This document shows positions 34,678 through 44,319 of a DNA stretch of 64,000 nt, in pieces. The position numbers and the translations under genes are program-made. The first letter of the stretch is position 1, and every line of letters starts with the position of its first letter. The notes under the pieces are model-generated. The model was not told the origin of the DNA. It made no database searches and saw only the letters and a program-made list of their open reading frames with translations. Source of the DNA: Paenibacillus sp. UNC499MF (GTDB lineage Bacteria; Bacillota; Bacilli; Paenibacillales; NBRC-103111); assembly GCF_900107975.1 (NCBI RefSeq), contig NZ_FNVF01000002.1, positions 1 through 64,000 of the forward strand, written 5' to 3'.

Positions 34678-36846
34678 ATGAATCAGATCCTGCAAAATTT
34701 AAAAACCGGGGCGACGGAGATCGCCGATATTCCTTGTCCTCAAGTCCGGTCGGGGCATTTGTTGATTCAAACGAGAATGAGCGTCGTTTCGGCAGGTACG
34801 GAAAGAATGCTTGTCGAGTTCGGCAAGGCGAACCTGCTTGAGAAGGCGAAACAGCAGCCGGATAAGGTCAAGCAAGTGATAGATAAGATCAAGACCGACG
34901 GTCTTGCCCCTACACTTGAGGCCGTGAGAACGAAGCTGGACCAGCCGCTGGCCCTCGGATACAGCAACGTGGGAACCGTGCTGGAGGTAGGGCGGGGAGT
35001 CGAAGGCTTCGCCGTCGGTGACCGTGTAATCTCCAACGGTCCTCATGCGGAAATCGTCCATGTCCCCAAGCATTTATGCGCGAAGATTCCCGACGGGGTG
35101 GACGATGAAGAAGCCGCTTTTACCGTTATCGCTTCGATCGGATTGCAGGGAATCCGGCTGGCCAATCCGACTCTCGGCGAAACGTTCGTCGTAACCGGAC
35201 TCGGGTTGATCGGTCTGATCACCGTTCAACTGCTCCGGGCACACGGGTGCCGGGTGCTGGGCGCCGATTTCGACCCCGGAAAGCTGCAGATTGCGAAGTC
35301 GCTGGGAGCGGAAATCGTGGATCTGTCCAAAGGGGAGGACCCGCTTGCGGCGGCGAGAACGTTCTCCAAAGGCCGCGGAGTCGACGGCGTTCTTATAACC
35401 GCCTCCACCAAAAGCAGCGAGCCTGTGCATCAAGCCGCACATATGTGCCGTAAACGCGGCCGTATCGTACTTGTCGGCGTAACGGGACTTGAGCTTTCAC
35501 GGGCGGATTTTTACGAGAAAGAGTTAAGCTTCCAAGTATCTTGCTCTTACGGACCCGGGCGTTACGATGCGGAATACGAAGAGAAGGGGCAGGATTACCC
35601 GGTCGGTTTCGTCCGCTGGACCGAACAGCGGAACTTCGAAGCTATTCTGGATATGCTGGCCGACGGCAAACTTCATTTGAAATCGCTCATTACTCACCGT
35701 TTTCCTATCGGGCAGGCGGTCGAAGCTTATGAGGTTCTGGGACAGGGGAAATCCTCCCTCGGCATCATTCTGCACTATGATCAGAAGCAGAACGTTCAGG
35801 CTCTGCTGAACCGGAAGACGGTCGAGCTTTCTCTCGCTCCGGCGGAAGAGGCCCGGACGGGAGAAGCATCCGTCGGGATTATCGGAGCGGGGAACTACAC
35901 GAACCAGGTGCTGCTGCCGGCTTTAAAACAAACGAAAGCCTCCCTTCACACGATCGCCAGCAGCGGAGGAGTAAACGGCCTTCATGTGGGCCGGAGACAC
36001 GGATTCGTCCAGACGACGACGGACACGGGAGCCATGCTGGCCGATCCCGCCATCAACACCATATTCGTCACGACCCGGCATAATACGCATGCGCGTTACG
36101 TGGAAGAAGCGGTAAAGGCGGGTAAACACGTGTTCGTTGAAAAGCCGCTCTGCCTGAACCGGAACGAGCTGCAGGATATCCAAAACTTGCGCCTCCGGCC
36201 CAAACAGATTCTTATGGTAGGTTTCAATCGCCGCTTCTCTCCTTTTACCGTAAAAATGAAACAGCTCCTGGATACGGTTAAGGAGCCGAAAACGCTGATT
36301 ATGACCGTCAACGCGGGCGATATTCCCGCCGAGCATTGGACCCAGGACCCGGAAGTCGGCGGCGGCCGCATCCTCGGAGAAGCGTGCCATTTTGTCGATA
36401 CGCTGAGGTTTCTGGTGGGGCATCCCATAACGGAGGTAACTTCCCATACGGTCGGAAGACAGCCGGGCGTTAAAATCATAGAAGACAAGGCGACCATAAC
36501 TTTGCGTTTTGAAGACGGTTCGCTCGGAACCGTTCATTATTTTGCGAATGGGCACAAATCGTATCCGAAAGAGCGGATTGAAGTTTTTACGGCAGGCAAA
36601 ATTCTGGAGCTGAACAACTTCAAGGAACTCCGCGGGTATGGCTGGAACGGGTTTACCAAGATGAAGCTGTGGTCCCAGGACAAAGGGCATAAACAAGAAA
36701 TGAAGGCATTCGTGGATGCCGTTCTGAACGGATCGGACTCACCGATACCTTTAAGCGAGATTTACGAAGTAACGGAAGCTTGCCTCGACATTGTCGAGCA
36801 GATGCGGGAGCGGGAGCAGCAGCGGAGGCAGGCGGAATATGCGTAA
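34678..36846 (+). CDS. Two-domain oxidoreductase: zinc-type alcohol dehydrogenase fused to Gfo/Idh/MocA
   Basis: 722 aa. Residues 1-350 are an MDR/threonine-dehydrogenase-like half with GLGLIGLITVQLL; residues about 390-720 are a Gfo/Idh/MocA half with VGIIGAGNYTNQVLLPAL and KHVFVEKPLCLN. The family typically begins MKQILQN, so I chose the ATG at 34678; a GTG at 34636 after ACGAGG is possible. Such fusions occur beside heparinase-like and WbuB genes in surface-polymer loci, exactly as here; the reaction is not established. Confidence 0.88.
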   Translation: MNQILQNLKTGATEIADIPCPQVRSGHLLIQTRMSVVSAGTERMLVEFGKANLLEKAKQQPDKVKQVIDKIKTDGLAPTLEAVRTKLDQPLALGYSNVGTVLEVGRGVEGFAVGDRVISNGPHAEIVHVPKHLCAKIPDGVDDEEAAFTVIASIGLQGIRLANPTLGETFVVTGLGLIGLITVQLLRAHGCRVLGADFDPGKLQIAKSLGAEIVDLSKGEDPLAAARTFSKGRGVDGVLITASTKSSEPVHQAAHMCRKRGRIVLVGVTGLELSRADFYEKELSFQVSCSYGPGRYDAEYEEKGQDYPVGFVRWTEQRNFEAILDMLADGKLHLKSLITHRFPIGQAVEAYEVLGQGKSSLGIILHYDQKQNVQALLNRKTVELSLAPAEEARTGEASVGIIGAGNYTNQVLLPALKQTKASLHTIASSGGVNGLHVGRRHGFVQTTTDTGAMLADPAINTIFVTTRHNTHARYVEEAVKAGKHVFVEKPLCLNRNELQDIQNLRLRPKQILMVGFNRRFSPFTVKMKQLLDTVKEPKTLIMTVNAGDIPAEHWTQDPEVGGGRILGEACHFVDTLRFLVGHPITEVTSHTVGRQPGVKIIEDKATITLRFEDGSLGTVHYFANGHKSYPKERIEVFTAGKILELNNFKELRGYGWNGFTKMKLWSQDKGHKQEMKAFVDAVLNGSDSPIPLSEIYEVTEACLDIVEQMREREQQRRQAEYA

Positions 36847-38953
36847 TCAACTCCGGATGATGCAGAACATGGGGCTGGGATGGACGTTATTCCGGATCAA
36901 GTACGAGCTGAAAAAACGGGCAGGCTTTCTGGAAAAGGAATTTCCCGCCGTATCCATGACGGAAGAAGAGTTTGTTAAACGCTGGTCGTCTGTGGCCGCT
37001 TCATCCGAACAAGTCGTCCGGGAATGGAGGGCGCAAGCACGGCCTTTTTTCTTTCATCCAGAAAAGCTGGACAGTCTTCAGCCGGCTCTCCGAAAAACAT
37101 TAGGAGCCTCGGAGCGGGAGCTCTTGAATCAGGCCGGCCGGATTTGCGAAGGCACGTTTACGTATTTCAGCCGGTGGAACGTTCATCAGGGCACTCCGAA
37201 CTGGCACTGGAACCCGATCACCAATGAAGAGTCTCCGCGGGATCTTCACTGGTCGAAAATACCCGATCTCAGCGGAACGTTCGGTGATATCAAGTATATA
37301 TGGGAGCTGTCCAGATTCCCGTTCGCCTATACGCTGGTCCGGGCGTACGCGTTGACGGGGTCCTCTTTATATCCAGAAACGTTTTGGAACTTGTTTGAGG
37401 ATTGGCTGATAAACAACCCGGAGGAACGGGGAGTTAACTTTAAATGCTGCCAGGAGATGTCGCTGCGCGTTATGGCCTGGATCTTCGCTTTGTATGCTTT
37501 TGCCGGCCATTCTTCTTCCACGGACAAGAGGGTGTTCCGCCTTCTTAAACAGATTTACTGCCACACCGATCATATCGACAAGCATTTCGACTTTGCCCTG
37601 AAATCGGTGAAAAACAACCATACGATCAGTGAAGCTGCGGGCCTGTACACGGTCGGGCTTCTTTTTCCGTTTTTTGACCGGAGCGGGAAGTGGAAGAAGA
37701 AGGGTTTCCGTCATCTGGAAGCGGAGGGAATGTGGCAAATTTACGAAGACGGCTCCTACCTCCAGCATTCGATGAATTACCACAGGCTGGTCGTGCAGGA
37801 TTACACCTGGGTTTTACGGCTGGCCGAGTTAAACGGTGAGTCCTTCTCACCTAAGCTGAAGGAGCGGCTGTACAAAACATTCGATTTTCTGTACCAGTTC
37901 CAGGACGAGGAAACCGGCAGACTGCCCAATTACGGAATGAACGACGGCGCTCTTATTCATCCGTTATCGCAGGGCGATTATCTGGATTACCGGCCGCAGC
38001 TGGGTGCATTCTATTATATTCTCACCGGCAAAAAGCTTTATCCTGACGGCTCCCATGATGAGAATCTGGTTTGGCTGGGCGGTGAAACGGCCTTGAGCGC
38101 ACTACCGGAAGCTCCTCAAAGAGCGGCGTTGAAGGCTTATCCGGAAGGCGGGTATTATTCCATCCGGCTGGATGGGGGAAGCGCCATGATCCGCTGCGGA
38201 ACTTACCGGCATCGTCCTGCCCAGGCTGACATGCTTCATCTCGATATATGGCACAAAGGAACGAACGTGCTCTGCGATGCCGGAACCTATTCCTATAACA
38301 CGGATGCCGAATGGAGCGCTTATTTCATGGGAACCGCTTCGCACAACACGGTGATGATCGGCGATGAAGATCAGATGGAGAAAGGGTCCCGCTTTATCTG
38401 GTACAACTGGACCAAATCCCTTACGAGAAGAGCGGAATCGGCTTCGGAGGGAGTGACGCTGTTCGAGGGAGAACATTACGGCTACGGGCCGCTTATTCAC
38501 CGCAGAGCCGTGGTGCAATCGGGTTCGATCCTAGCGGTTATCGATGAAATCGCCGGAGACTTTAACGGAAGCGAAAGGGCGATATCGGCTTCTTGGCTTA
38601 GCGGGGCCCGGAGAGCTAGAGCTGTCGGCGAGAAGGGCCTGATTGAGCTGGAAACTCCGTCAGGTCCTTATTTTATTGAAACGCTGGATGCGGAGAACAG
38701 TACGTTACGGATTTACCACGGGGACGAAAAAGCCCGCAAAGGCTGGCGTTCCCTGTACTACGGGGAAAAAGAGCCCGCATACCAGATCGTCCGGAGCCTT
38801 CGGTCCGGTAAGCCGGTCCGTCTGGTGACCGTTCTTTCCCCGGTGGCGGGGCAGATCGCCTATGATCCCGAGCAAAACCTGCTGCGGATACGGGAACGGT
38901 GTCTGCGGCTTAATCCGGCCGGCAGCGAATCGATTCTATCGCAAGAAAGGTGA
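36839..38953 (+). CDS. Heparinase II/III-like protein
   Basis: 704 aa from the ATG at 36839, overlapping the previous gene by 8 bp. An alpha-barrel N-terminal domain (NWHWNPITNEESP, KNNHTISEAAGLY, HSMNYHRL with the expected His and Tyr) is followed by a beta-sandwich with HRPAQADMLHLDIWHKGTNVLCDAGTYSY split across two strands. No signal peptide is visible, so it likely acts in the cytoplasm, perhaps on lipid-linked intermediates; cleavage of the polymer is possible but unproven. Confidence 0.88.
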   Translation: MRNQLRMMQNMGLGWTLFRIKYELKKRAGFLEKEFPAVSMTEEEFVKRWSSVAASSEQVVREWRAQARPFFFHPEKLDSLQPALRKTLGASERELLNQAGRICEGTFTYFSRWNVHQGTPNWHWNPITNEESPRDLHWSKIPDLSGTFGDIKYIWELSRFPFAYTLVRAYALTGSSLYPETFWNLFEDWLINNPEERGVNFKCCQEMSLRVMAWIFALYAFAGHSSSTDKRVFRLLKQIYCHTDHIDKHFDFALKSVKNNHTISEAAGLYTVGLLFPFFDRSGKWKKKGFRHLEAEGMWQIYEDGSYLQHSMNYHRLVVQDYTWVLRLAELNGESFSPKLKERLYKTFDFLYQFQDEETGRLPNYGMNDGALIHPLSQGDYLDYRPQLGAFYYILTGKKLYPDGSHDENLVWLGGETALSALPEAPQRAALKAYPEGGYYSIRLDGGSAMIRCGTYRHRPAQADMLHLDIWHKGTNVLCDAGTYSYNTDAEWSAYFMGTASHNTVMIGDEDQMEKGSRFIWYNWTKSLTRRAESASEGVTLFEGEHYGYGPLIHRRAVVQSGSILAVIDEIAGDFNGSERAISASWLSGARRARAVGEKGLIELETPSGPYFIETLDAENSTLRIYHGDEKARKGWRSLYYGEKEPAYQIVRSLRSGKPVRLVTVLSPVAGQIAYDPEQNLLRIRERCLRLNPAGSESILSQER

Positions 38954-38957
38954 CTCT

Positions 38958-40187
38958 ATGAGAATTCTGATTCTTCATCAATATTTTTTAGGGGACAATG
39001 ATCCGGGCGGTTCGCGTTTCAACCAGTTTGTTAAACACTGGAACAACATGGGCCATGACATTACGGTTGTAGCCGGAAATGTGAACTACACGACGGGGCA
39101 GAAGGAGGATAAGTACCGGGGGAAATTTGTCGTGAAGGAGCAGTATTCGGAACGGACGGAAATTTACCGGACCTATGTTTCGGAATCCTATAACAAGTCG
39201 TTTCTCGGCCGCCTGTGGGCGTATTTCTCGTTCACCTTCTCTTCGCTCCTTGTTTGTTTGTTTCATATTAAAAGACACGACGTAATGATCGTCACTTCCC
39301 CTCCGCTATTTGTCGGAATTACCGGCATTATCGTCAGCTGGCTGAAGAGGATGCCTATGGTTTTCGAGGTCAGGGACCTGTGGCCGGAATCGGCAATCGA
39401 TACGGGAGTGCTCAAAAACTCCCTGCTGATCAAAGCGGCTTATCTGGTCGAGAAGCTCTCTTACCGGTTTGCTTCGAAAATCAACGTGCTGACCCCGGCC
39501 TTCCGCCACAAATTGGTTGAGGAAAAAGGAATCAGCAACAACAAAATCATCTTTGTTCCGAACGGCGCGGATCTGGATATTTTTCAGCCGGGTCCCAAGG
39601 AGAATTGGGTGCGTGAAAAATACGGGCTTCAAAACAAATTTGTCGTTACCTATCTGGGCGCTCACGGAGTTGCCAACCATTTGATGTCAATCGTTAAGGC
39701 TGCGGAAGCTTGCCGGGACATTCCGGATCTCGTCTTTATGCTGGTTGGGGACGGGATGGAAAAGAAGTCTCTTCAGGCTTATGTTGATACGAATAGTATC
39801 GAAAATATACTGTTTGTTCCTCCGCAGCCCAAATCGGCTGTTCCCGATTTTTGCAGAGCGTCCGATGTATGCACGGCTGTTTTGAAAAAGGTGGACACTT
39901 TTAAAACGGTTTATCCCAATAAAGTTTTCGATTACATGTCCTGTGCCAAACCGATTTTCATCGGAATCGACGGAGTGGCAAGAGCGCTTGTGGAAGAAAG
40001 CGGATCCGGCTACTATGTCGATCCCGAAGATCCGGAAGATTTTAAAGATAAGATCCGCCTGCTGATGAGCAACCGGGAGCTGGCCGAGAATTTGGGGATA
40101 AGCGGGTACCGGTATGTGACGGAGAACTTTTCGAGAGAATCCCTTGCGGAACGGTATCAGACCGAGCTGAGGAACATGGCTATTTAA
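38958..40187 (+). CDS. WbuB-like GT4 glycosyltransferase
   Basis: 409 aa from the ATG at 38958 after GAAAGGTGA. WbuB-type features: LHQYFLGDNDPGGSR at the start, TSPPLFVGITG, FEVRDLWPESAI and VPNGADLDIF. WbuB relatives transfer N-acetylfucosamine-type sugars. It groups with the fused oxidoreductase and heparinase-like genes upstream and ends before a new GATAC-controlled transcript. Confidence 0.9.
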   Translation: MRILILHQYFLGDNDPGGSRFNQFVKHWNNMGHDITVVAGNVNYTTGQKEDKYRGKFVVKEQYSERTEIYRTYVSESYNKSFLGRLWAYFSFTFSSLLVCLFHIKRHDVMIVTSPPLFVGITGIIVSWLKRMPMVFEVRDLWPESAIDTGVLKNSLLIKAAYLVEKLSYRFASKINVLTPAFRHKLVEEKGISNNKIIFVPNGADLDIFQPGPKENWVREKYGLQNKFVVTYLGAHGVANHLMSIVKAAEACRDIPDLVFMLVGDGMEKKSLQAYVDTNSIENILFVPPQPKSAVPDFCRASDVCTAVLKKVDTFKTVYPNKVFDYMSCAKPIFIGIDGVARALVEESGSGYYVDPEDPEDFKDKIRLLMSNRELAENLGISGYRYVTENFSRESLAERYQTELRNMAI

Positions 40188-40204
40188 ATTTTTTTGCAAT
40201 AAAT

Positions 40205-40219
40205 GATACAAAATGTAAC
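40205..40219. promoter_or_regulatory. GATAC-type operator before the nucleotide-sugar dehydrogenase
   Basis: GATACAAAATGTAAC: left arm and core perfect, right arm GTAAC. A TTGCAA at 40194 may be the -35. It lies 28 bp before the ATG. Confidence 0.65.
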
Positions 40220-40247
40220 TTATAGATGTACGAGGAGGAACATACTT

Positions 40248-41558
40248 ATGACTAAAAAGATTTGTGTAATCGGATTGGGATATATCGGTTTCCCGACATC
40301 GCTCGTATTCGCGAGAGCCGGCTTCGAGGTTATTGGTGTAGACGTCAGCGAAAGAGTCGTATCGGCTCTGAACGCGGGGGAAGTTCATATCGAAGAGAAC
40401 GGTCTGGAGGACATTTTCCGAGATGTCCGTTCCAACTATGCTTTCAAGGCACAGCGCCACCCGGAGCCTGCGGATACATACATTATCGCGGTGCCTACAC
40501 CGGTCAATGCGGATCATACGGCCAACGTCGATTACGTCGTATCGGCGACGGAGGCGGTGCTGCCTTATCTCCGCAAAGGCAATACCGTCATTGTAGAGTC
40601 GACGATTCCTCCAAGAACGATCGACGATGTCGTCGCTCCTGTACTGACGAAAGCCGGATGGCGTGTGGGCGAGGAAATTTATTTGGCACACTGCCCGGAA
40701 AGGGTGCTGCCCGGACGTATTTTCCAGGAGCTGGTGGAAAATAACCGGATCGTGGGGGGATACAATCCCCAGTCCGCGGAGAAAGCCGCCGAAGTCTACC
40801 GCGCTTTCGTTAAAGGCGAAATCATCCTGACCTCCGCTACGTCCGCCGAAATGGCAAAGCTGATGGAGAACACATTCCGCGATGTAAATATCGCTCTCGC
40901 CAATGAATTGGCGAAGGTGTCCGCTTCTATCGGAGTAGACGCGCTGGAAGTGATCGGCCTGGCCAACAAGCACCCGCGCGTTAATCTTCATACGCCGGGG
41001 CCCGGCGTTGGCGGCCACTGCATTGCGGTCGATCCTTATTTTATTATCGAGAAGGCTCCTGAGCTGACTCCGCTTATGACGGCTTCGCGCGCCATTAACA
41101 ATTCAATGCCCGCCTTTGTCGTCGAGCAAACGGGTAAAATCGCTCCTTCCCATGCGGGGAAACGAGTGGCCGTATTCGGGATTACTTATAAAGGGAATGT
41201 GGACGATATCCGGGAATCACCGGCGCTGGAAGTTGTGCATATGCTCGGCGAGAACGGATTCGATGTCCGCGTCCATGACCCGCACGTACTGGCAGAGCTT
41301 GCCCCGTTCCCGTTGTTCACGGCGGAAGAAGCAGTGGCCGATGCGGAATGCCTGCTTATTCTGGCGGATCATAACGAATTCAAATCGCTTGATCTAAGCT
41401 TGCTTTCCCGGATGAAATCACCTGTTATTCTAGACACCAAGAACTGCGTGGATGCTTCGCGTGTGCCGCAGTCGGCAGGCAAACTTTACAATTACGGAAA
41501 TCTGCATGAATTGAGCCGCGAGGATACGGTTGCCGTTCCGGTTAGTCAATTAGCATAA
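40248..41558 (+). CDS. UDP-ManNAc dehydrogenase-type nucleotide-sugar dehydrogenase (WecC-like)
   Basis: 436 aa from the ATG at 40248 after GAGGAGGAA. NAD-binding GLGYIGFPTS, the catalytic HCPERVLPG and the Cys-containing GPGVGGHCIAVDPYF place it in the WecC branch (UDP-ManNAc to UDP-ManNAcA) rather than UDP-glucose dehydrogenase, although that choice needs a tree. No UDP-GlcNAc 2-epimerase gene is in the window. It would supply an acidic sugar to the polymer. Confidence 0.9.
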   Translation: MTKKICVIGLGYIGFPTSLVFARAGFEVIGVDVSERVVSALNAGEVHIEENGLEDIFRDVRSNYAFKAQRHPEPADTYIIAVPTPVNADHTANVDYVVSATEAVLPYLRKGNTVIVESTIPPRTIDDVVAPVLTKAGWRVGEEIYLAHCPERVLPGRIFQELVENNRIVGGYNPQSAEKAAEVYRAFVKGEIILTSATSAEMAKLMENTFRDVNIALANELAKVSASIGVDALEVIGLANKHPRVNLHTPGPGVGGHCIAVDPYFIIEKAPELTPLMTASRAINNSMPAFVVEQTGKIAPSHAGKRVAVFGITYKGNVDDIRESPALEVVHMLGENGFDVRVHDPHVLAELAPFPLFTAEEAVADAECLLILADHNEFKSLDLSLLSRMKSPVILDTKNCVDASRVPQSAGKLYNYGNLHELSREDTVAVPVSQLA

Positions 41559-41573
41559 GGAGTCGGTTTTCCC

Positions 41574-42185
41574 ATGAAACGCACGTTTGATTTTCTTGCC
41601 GCGCTGATCGGTCTAACTATTCTGCTTCCGGTTATATTTCTTGTTGCCGTACTGATCCGGATAAAATTGGGCTCGCCCGTGTTGTTTAAGCAGACACGGC
41701 CCGGGCTGCACGGAAAACCTTTTGCTATATTCAAATTCCGCACGATGACCAGCCAGTGTGACGAACAGGGACGCCTGCTTCCCGATGAAATAAGATTGAC
41801 CCGCTTCGGGATGCTGCTCCGTAAATTGAGCCTCGACGAACTGCCGCAGCTGTTGAACGTACTGCGCGGCGAATTGAGTCTCGTCGGTCCCAGGCCGCTG
41901 CTTATGGATTATATGAACCGTTATACGAGAGAGCAGGCGCGCCGCCACGATGTCAGACCCGGTATCACAGGCTGGGCCCAGATAAATGGACGCAACGATT
42001 TAAGCTGGGAGCAGAAATTTGAGCTGGATGTCTGGTATGTGGATCATCAGTCTTTCGGGCTGGATATGAAAATTTTGTGGATGACCGTGATCAAGGTGAT
42101 CAAAACCGAGGGTGTGAGCAGGAGCGGACACGTAACGATGCCGGAGTTCCAAGGGTACGCGTCGAACGGGGCCGTTGAGAAATGA
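41574..42185 (+). CDS. Undecaprenyl-phosphate sugar-1-phosphate transferase (EpsL/PglC-like)
   Basis: 203 aa, small monotopic form: one membrane segment (about residues 10-28), then KQTRPGLHGKPFAIFKFRTM, the catalytic LSLDELPQL and GPRPLL. Such proteins start the repeat unit by moving a sugar phosphate to undecaprenyl phosphate. The neighbours (EpsM-, EpsN-like) suggest diacetylbacillosamine phosphate. It overlaps the next gene by 4 bp. Confidence 0.93.
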   Translation: MKRTFDFLAALIGLTILLPVIFLVAVLIRIKLGSPVLFKQTRPGLHGKPFAIFKFRTMTSQCDEQGRLLPDEIRLTRFGMLLRKLSLDELPQLLNVLRGELSLVGPRPLLMDYMNRYTREQARRHDVRPGITGWAQINGRNDLSWEQKFELDVWYVDHQSFGLDMKILWMTVIKVIKTEGVSRSGHVTMPEFQGYASNGAVEK

Positions 42186-42853
42186 AACCTTTCCGGTCCT
42201 TGAAGTTATGGATTTACGGAGCCGGCGGTCAGGGACGTGAAGTTGTACAGCTAGTCAGCGATATCAACCGTCTCTCCCCGTCCTGGGAAATTCTCGGTTT
42301 TCTGGATGAGAGCGAGCAGATACAGGGAAGGATGGTTAGCGGTTATCCGGTTCTCCATCCTTATTCGGCCCTGGCCCAGACCGATTGGGACGAAACCAGG
42401 CTGATCTTCGCGATCGGCAGCTCGCAGACTAAAACGATCGTTGCCGGAAAAATCGAAGAGGCGTTCCCGCTGGTCCGGTATGCCTCGCTCTATCATCCCG
42501 CCGCCGTTATCTCCGAGAGCGCCCAGATTTCGGAGGGATGCATAGTCGCGGCCCATACCGTGGTATCGACCGATGTCCGTCTCGGCCGCCACGTCCTCAT
42601 TAATTACGGAGCGACGGTCGGGCATGATTCCGCCATAGGGGACTACGGCAGCATATTGCCAGGAGCGCGGGTGTCGGGGCATGTGCAGATCGGCCATGCG
42701 GGAGACATAGGGGCAGGCTCGGTTATCCTGCAGGGGCTGCGTATCGGCTCCGATACGGTAATCGGCGCCGGTGCCGTAGTTACCCGTTCGCTGCCTGGCG
42801 GCTGCACGGTTGTAGGCGTACCCGCGAAGCCTATTAAGAGAGAGAAGGAGTGA
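42182..42853 (+). CDS. Sugar O/N-acetyltransferase (EpsM/PglD-like)
   Basis: 223 aa. An N-terminal nucleotide-sugar-binding part with IYGAGGQGREVVQLV is followed by a left-handed beta-helix of hexapeptide repeats (SAQISEGCIV, VLINYGATVGHDSAIGDY), His in GHDS being the likely catalytic base. It probably acetylates the amino sugar made by the EpsN-like aminotransferase, giving UDP-diacetylbacillosamine. Confidence 0.92.
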   Translation: MKPFRSLKLWIYGAGGQGREVVQLVSDINRLSPSWEILGFLDESEQIQGRMVSGYPVLHPYSALAQTDWDETRLIFAIGSSQTKTIVAGKIEEAFPLVRYASLYHPAAVISESAQISEGCIVAAHTVVSTDVRLGRHVLINYGATVGHDSAIGDYGSILPGARVSGHVQIGHAGDIGAGSVILQGLRIGSDTVIGAGAVVTRSLPGGCTVVGVPAKPIKREKE

Positions 42854-42858
42854 GAAGA

Positions 42859-44022
42859 GTGGCTATCCCCATGAACCCGAAAATTTATTTGTCTCCGCCT
42901 CACATGGGAGACTACGAACAACAGTACGTCAGGGAAGCGTTCGAGACGAACTGGATCGCTCCTCTCGGTCCGAACGTCAACGCTTTTGAAGAAGAATTGG
43001 CCGCCTATGCGGGAGCTGCCGGTGCCGCCGCGTTAAGTTCGGGCACCTCGGCCATTCATCTGGCGCTCAAGCTTGCGGGAGTTTGCCCGGGTGACCGGAT
43101 TTTCTGCTCTTCCCTCACATTCGTGGCCAGTGCGAATCCGATTCTGTACGAGGGCGGGATTCCCGTATTCATCGATTCCGATCCGGACACATGGAACATG
43201 TCCGCCGGAGCTCTCAGGAGAGCGTTTGAAGAAGCGGACCGCGAAGGCAAACTGCCGAAGGCGGTTATCGTCGTTAATCTTTACGGACAAAGCGCGGATA
43301 TGGACCCCATCCTGAACCTTTGCGAAAACTATGGCATCCCGGTAATCGAAGATGCGGCCGAGTCTTTGGGAGCCACTTATAAGGGGAAACAGAGCGGGAC
43401 GTTTGGCAGGTTTGGCATCTATTCGTTTAACGGAAATAAAATCATTTCGACTTCCGGAGGCGGAATGCTCGTTTCCGACGACTTGGAAGCTCTGGAGAAA
43501 GCCAGATTCTGGGCTACGCAGGCCCGGGATACCGCCCGGCATTACCAGCATTCGGAAGTGGGCTACAATTACCGGATGAGCAATATACTGGCCGGTATCG
43601 GCAGAGGGCAGCTCCGGGTTCTAAATGACCGGATCCAGGCCAGGAGAGAAGTCTTCGGGCAGTATCGTAAAGCCTTCGAATCCGTAGAAGGAATTTCCTT
43701 CATGCCGGAGGCGGATTACGGGCGTTCGACCCGGTGGCTGACGGCGATTACGGTCGACGAAGAGGTAACGGGCGTTTCCTCGACGGAAATCGTAGACCGC
43801 CTGGCCGCTAACAATATCGAGGCACGTCCCGTATGGAAACCGCTGCATCTTCAGCCGCTTTTCGAGGGATGCGCTTATTATCCCCATGAAGAGGAGACCA
43901 GTGTCTCCGATCGGCTTTTCTCGACGGGGCTGTGCCTGCCTTCCGGCTCCAGCTTGACTCCGGCCGATCAAAGCAGGGTGATGGATATGGTGCTTCGTAC
44001 CATAGCTATCCCGAACCGCTGA
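42859..44022 (+). CDS. DegT/DnrJ-type PLP aminotransferase (EpsN/PglE-like)
   Basis: 387 aa. I chose the GTG at 42859, 8 nt after AAGGAG; GTG 42850 and ATG 42871 are alternatives. Features: ALSSGTSAIHLAL, EDAAESLGATYKG and the PLP Lys in FNGNKIISTSGGGM. It should aminate the 4-keto sugar made by the dehydratase at 26361. The EpsL-EpsM-EpsN order matches the end of the B. subtilis eps operon, although here the dehydratase lies 14 kb upstream. Confidence 0.93.
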   Translation: MAIPMNPKIYLSPPHMGDYEQQYVREAFETNWIAPLGPNVNAFEEELAAYAGAAGAAALSSGTSAIHLALKLAGVCPGDRIFCSSLTFVASANPILYEGGIPVFIDSDPDTWNMSAGALRRAFEEADREGKLPKAVIVVNLYGQSADMDPILNLCENYGIPVIEDAAESLGATYKGKQSGTFGRFGIYSFNGNKIISTSGGGMLVSDDLEALEKARFWATQARDTARHYQHSEVGYNYRMSNILAGIGRGQLRVLNDRIQARREVFGQYRKAFESVEGISFMPEADYGRSTRWLTAITVDEEVTGVSSTEIVDRLAANNIEARPVWKPLHLQPLFEGCAYYPHEEETSVSDRLFSTGLCLPSGSSLTPADQSRVMDMVLRTIAIPNR

Positions 44023-44040
44023 CCGGTTAAGGCGATTATT

Positions 44041-44214
44041 ATGCAGAACCCGGACATGCGTCAGCTGCTGCTGGAGTTGGAGCAATTTGTACATAGGGTG
44101 GAAGAGCAGAGTGAACCGGTGCCTACGGTCAAGCCCTACGTGGACGATTTAAAGCAAATTATGCTTAAGCATGTGAACCAAACGGAAATGTCCTTGCTTA
44201 CTACTTATAAATAG
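44041..44214 (+). CDS. Small protein of unknown function, 57 aa
   Basis: ORF starting MQNPDMRQLLLELEQF and ending SLLTTYK, 18 bp after the aminotransferase gene and just before a terminator, so it is in the operon. Acidic and mostly helical by composition, with no membrane segment and no Cys. The ribosome site (AAGGCG) is weak. I do not recognise a family. Confidence 0.6.
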   Translation: MQNPDMRQLLLELEQFVHRVEEQSEPVPTVKPYVDDLKQIMLKHVNQTEMSLLTTYK

Positions 44215-44233
44215 AAAAAAAGATACGATCAAC

Positions 44234-44276
44234 AGCCCTCTAATATCGGATGCGCGATATTGGAGGGCTTTATTTT
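44234..44276 (+). terminator. Terminator of the EPS operon
   Basis: AGCCCTC-AATATCG pairs with CGATATT-GAGGGCT, followed by TTATTTT. Confidence 0.9.
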
Positions 44277-44319
44277 GTTGACGGGGCAAAGTTTAGTTCG
44301 GGAACAGGTGAAGGCGCTT

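Noticed and set aside
44260-44319. Longer N-terminus of the VanZ-like protein
   Set aside because: The TTG at 44260 lies within the terminator stem of the preceding operon; the ATG at 44320 has a good ribosome site.
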